Of a stretch of DNA of 5,990 nt, positions 5,615 through 5,990 are shown one piece after another. Every line of letters begins with the position of its first letter. Positions within the stretch are counted from its first letter, which is position 1. Position numbers and translations under genes: made by a program. A model generated the notes under the pieces. The model was given only the letters and a program-made list of their open reading frames with translations. It made no database searches and was not told the DNA's origin. Location of the stretch: positions 1,257 to 7,246 of the forward strand of contig PLFA01000111.1 in the NCBI GenBank assembly GCA_003136615.1, read 5' to 3'. The stretch comes from Caulobacteraceae bacterium. Lineage in GTDB: Bacteria; Pseudomonadota; Alphaproteobacteria; Caulobacterales; Caulobacteraceae.

Positions 5615-5990
5615 ATGCCGCGCCTTTCCACCGCCATCGACCGTTACGGGGAGAGCTTTGCTCGCAACCGCGAGGTCAATCTGGCCCTCAGCCAACGGCT
5701 GCGCGAGGCGGTCGCCACGGCCGCCCTAGGGGGGCCGGCTGAATCCCGGGATCGGCACACGGCGCGGGGTAAGCTCCTGCCACGGCAAAGAGTGGAGCGC
5801 CTTCTCGACATCGGTTCACCCTTTCTGGAGATCGGCCAGCTCGCCGCTCACGGCCTCTATAACGGCGAGGCGCCTGGGGCGGGCCTGATCGCGGGGGTGG
5901 GGCGGGTGTGCGGGCGGCTGTGTCTGATTATCGCCAATGACGCCACGGTGAAGGGCGGCGCCTATTTTCCGATGACCGTGAAGAAGCATC
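5615..5990 (+). CDS. mccB: Methylcrotonyl-CoA carboxylase carboxyltransferase subunit, 5' part
   Basis: The first 125 codons, open to the right edge; family members run to about 535 residues, so roughly three quarters is outside the window. The subunit transfers carboxyl from biotin to 3-methylcrotonyl-CoA in leucine and isovalerate catabolism. Seen: FARNREVNLALSQRLRE around residues 15-31, ARGKLLPRQRVERLLDIGSP around 52-71, then APGAGLIAGVGRVCGR, ANDATVKGGAYFPMTVKKH at 107-125. This last block is diagnostic of MCC beta and close relatives (geranyl-CoA carboxylase beta); propionyl-CoA carboxylase beta differs here. The partner biotinylated alpha subunit is not visible and is expected downstream. 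ATG 5615 is the only ATG in frame after the carbonic anhydrase stop. It lacks a clear Shine-Dalgarno, and the preceding bases hold a three-codon frame (ATG 5604) ending at TGATG, one base overlapping the mccB start, so coupling is possible. Confidence 0.93.
   Translation, partial: MPRLSTAIDRYGESFARNREVNLALSQRLREAVATAALGGPAESRDRHTARGKLLPRQRVERLLDIGSPFLEIGQLAAHGLYNGEAPGAGLIAGVGRVCGRLCLIIANDATVKGGAYFPMTVKKH

Noticed and set aside
4850..5695. 281-codon minus-strand frame spanning the can gene
   Set aside because: Crosses three real plus-strand genes and shows no family features.

Overview
The window is GC-rich, densely coding and entirely protein-coding in content. Every gene except the two cut by the window edges is intact. 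The gene set points to an alphaproteobacterium, probably Caulobacterales or a close relative. The best marker is an HdaA-type DnaA homologue followed on the same strand by polyphosphate kinase, an order I recall from Caulobacter. A Tat-type exported predicted methyltransferase and a methylcrotonyl-CoA carboxylase gene fit the same picture. The class is fairly secure; the order is tentative.

Left part, minus strand (1-2732): hdaA (GTG start at 2732, stop at 2058) is followed after 49 bp by ppk1 (ATG at 2008), which runs off the left edge with its last residues missing. The 49-bp gap holds a GC-rich inverted repeat whose right arm supplies the ppk1 Shine-Dalgarno, so ppk1 translation could be controlled by RNA structure. 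HdaA converts DnaA-ATP to DnaA-ADP; Ppk1 makes polyphosphate. Both bear on replication initiation and starvation.

Divergent control region (2733-2860): 128 bp between hdaA and the rightward genes. It holds a candidate hdaA promoter with a GANTC methylation site in its spacer and a perfect 18-bp tandem duplication.

Right part, plus strand (2861-5990): a Tat-exported COG4798-type methyltransferase-like protein, a beta-lactamase-fold serine hydrolase 14 bp downstream, a beta-carbonic anhydrase, and the first 125 codons of mccB. Spacing (14, 49 and 21 bp) allows one transcript. Carbonic anhydrase makes the bicarbonate that the biotin carboxylase partner of MccB consumes in leucine/isovalerate degradation, so the last two genes form a plausible functional pair. 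The roles of the first two are not determined by the sequence.

I see no mobile element, CRISPR array, tRNA, rRNA or clear intrinsic terminator. No wholly novel defence-like or mobile system is evident. The most interesting signals are regulatory (hdaA promoter, ppk1 leader) and contextual (hdaA-ppk1, carbonic anhydrase-mccB, exported methyltransferase-hydrolase).
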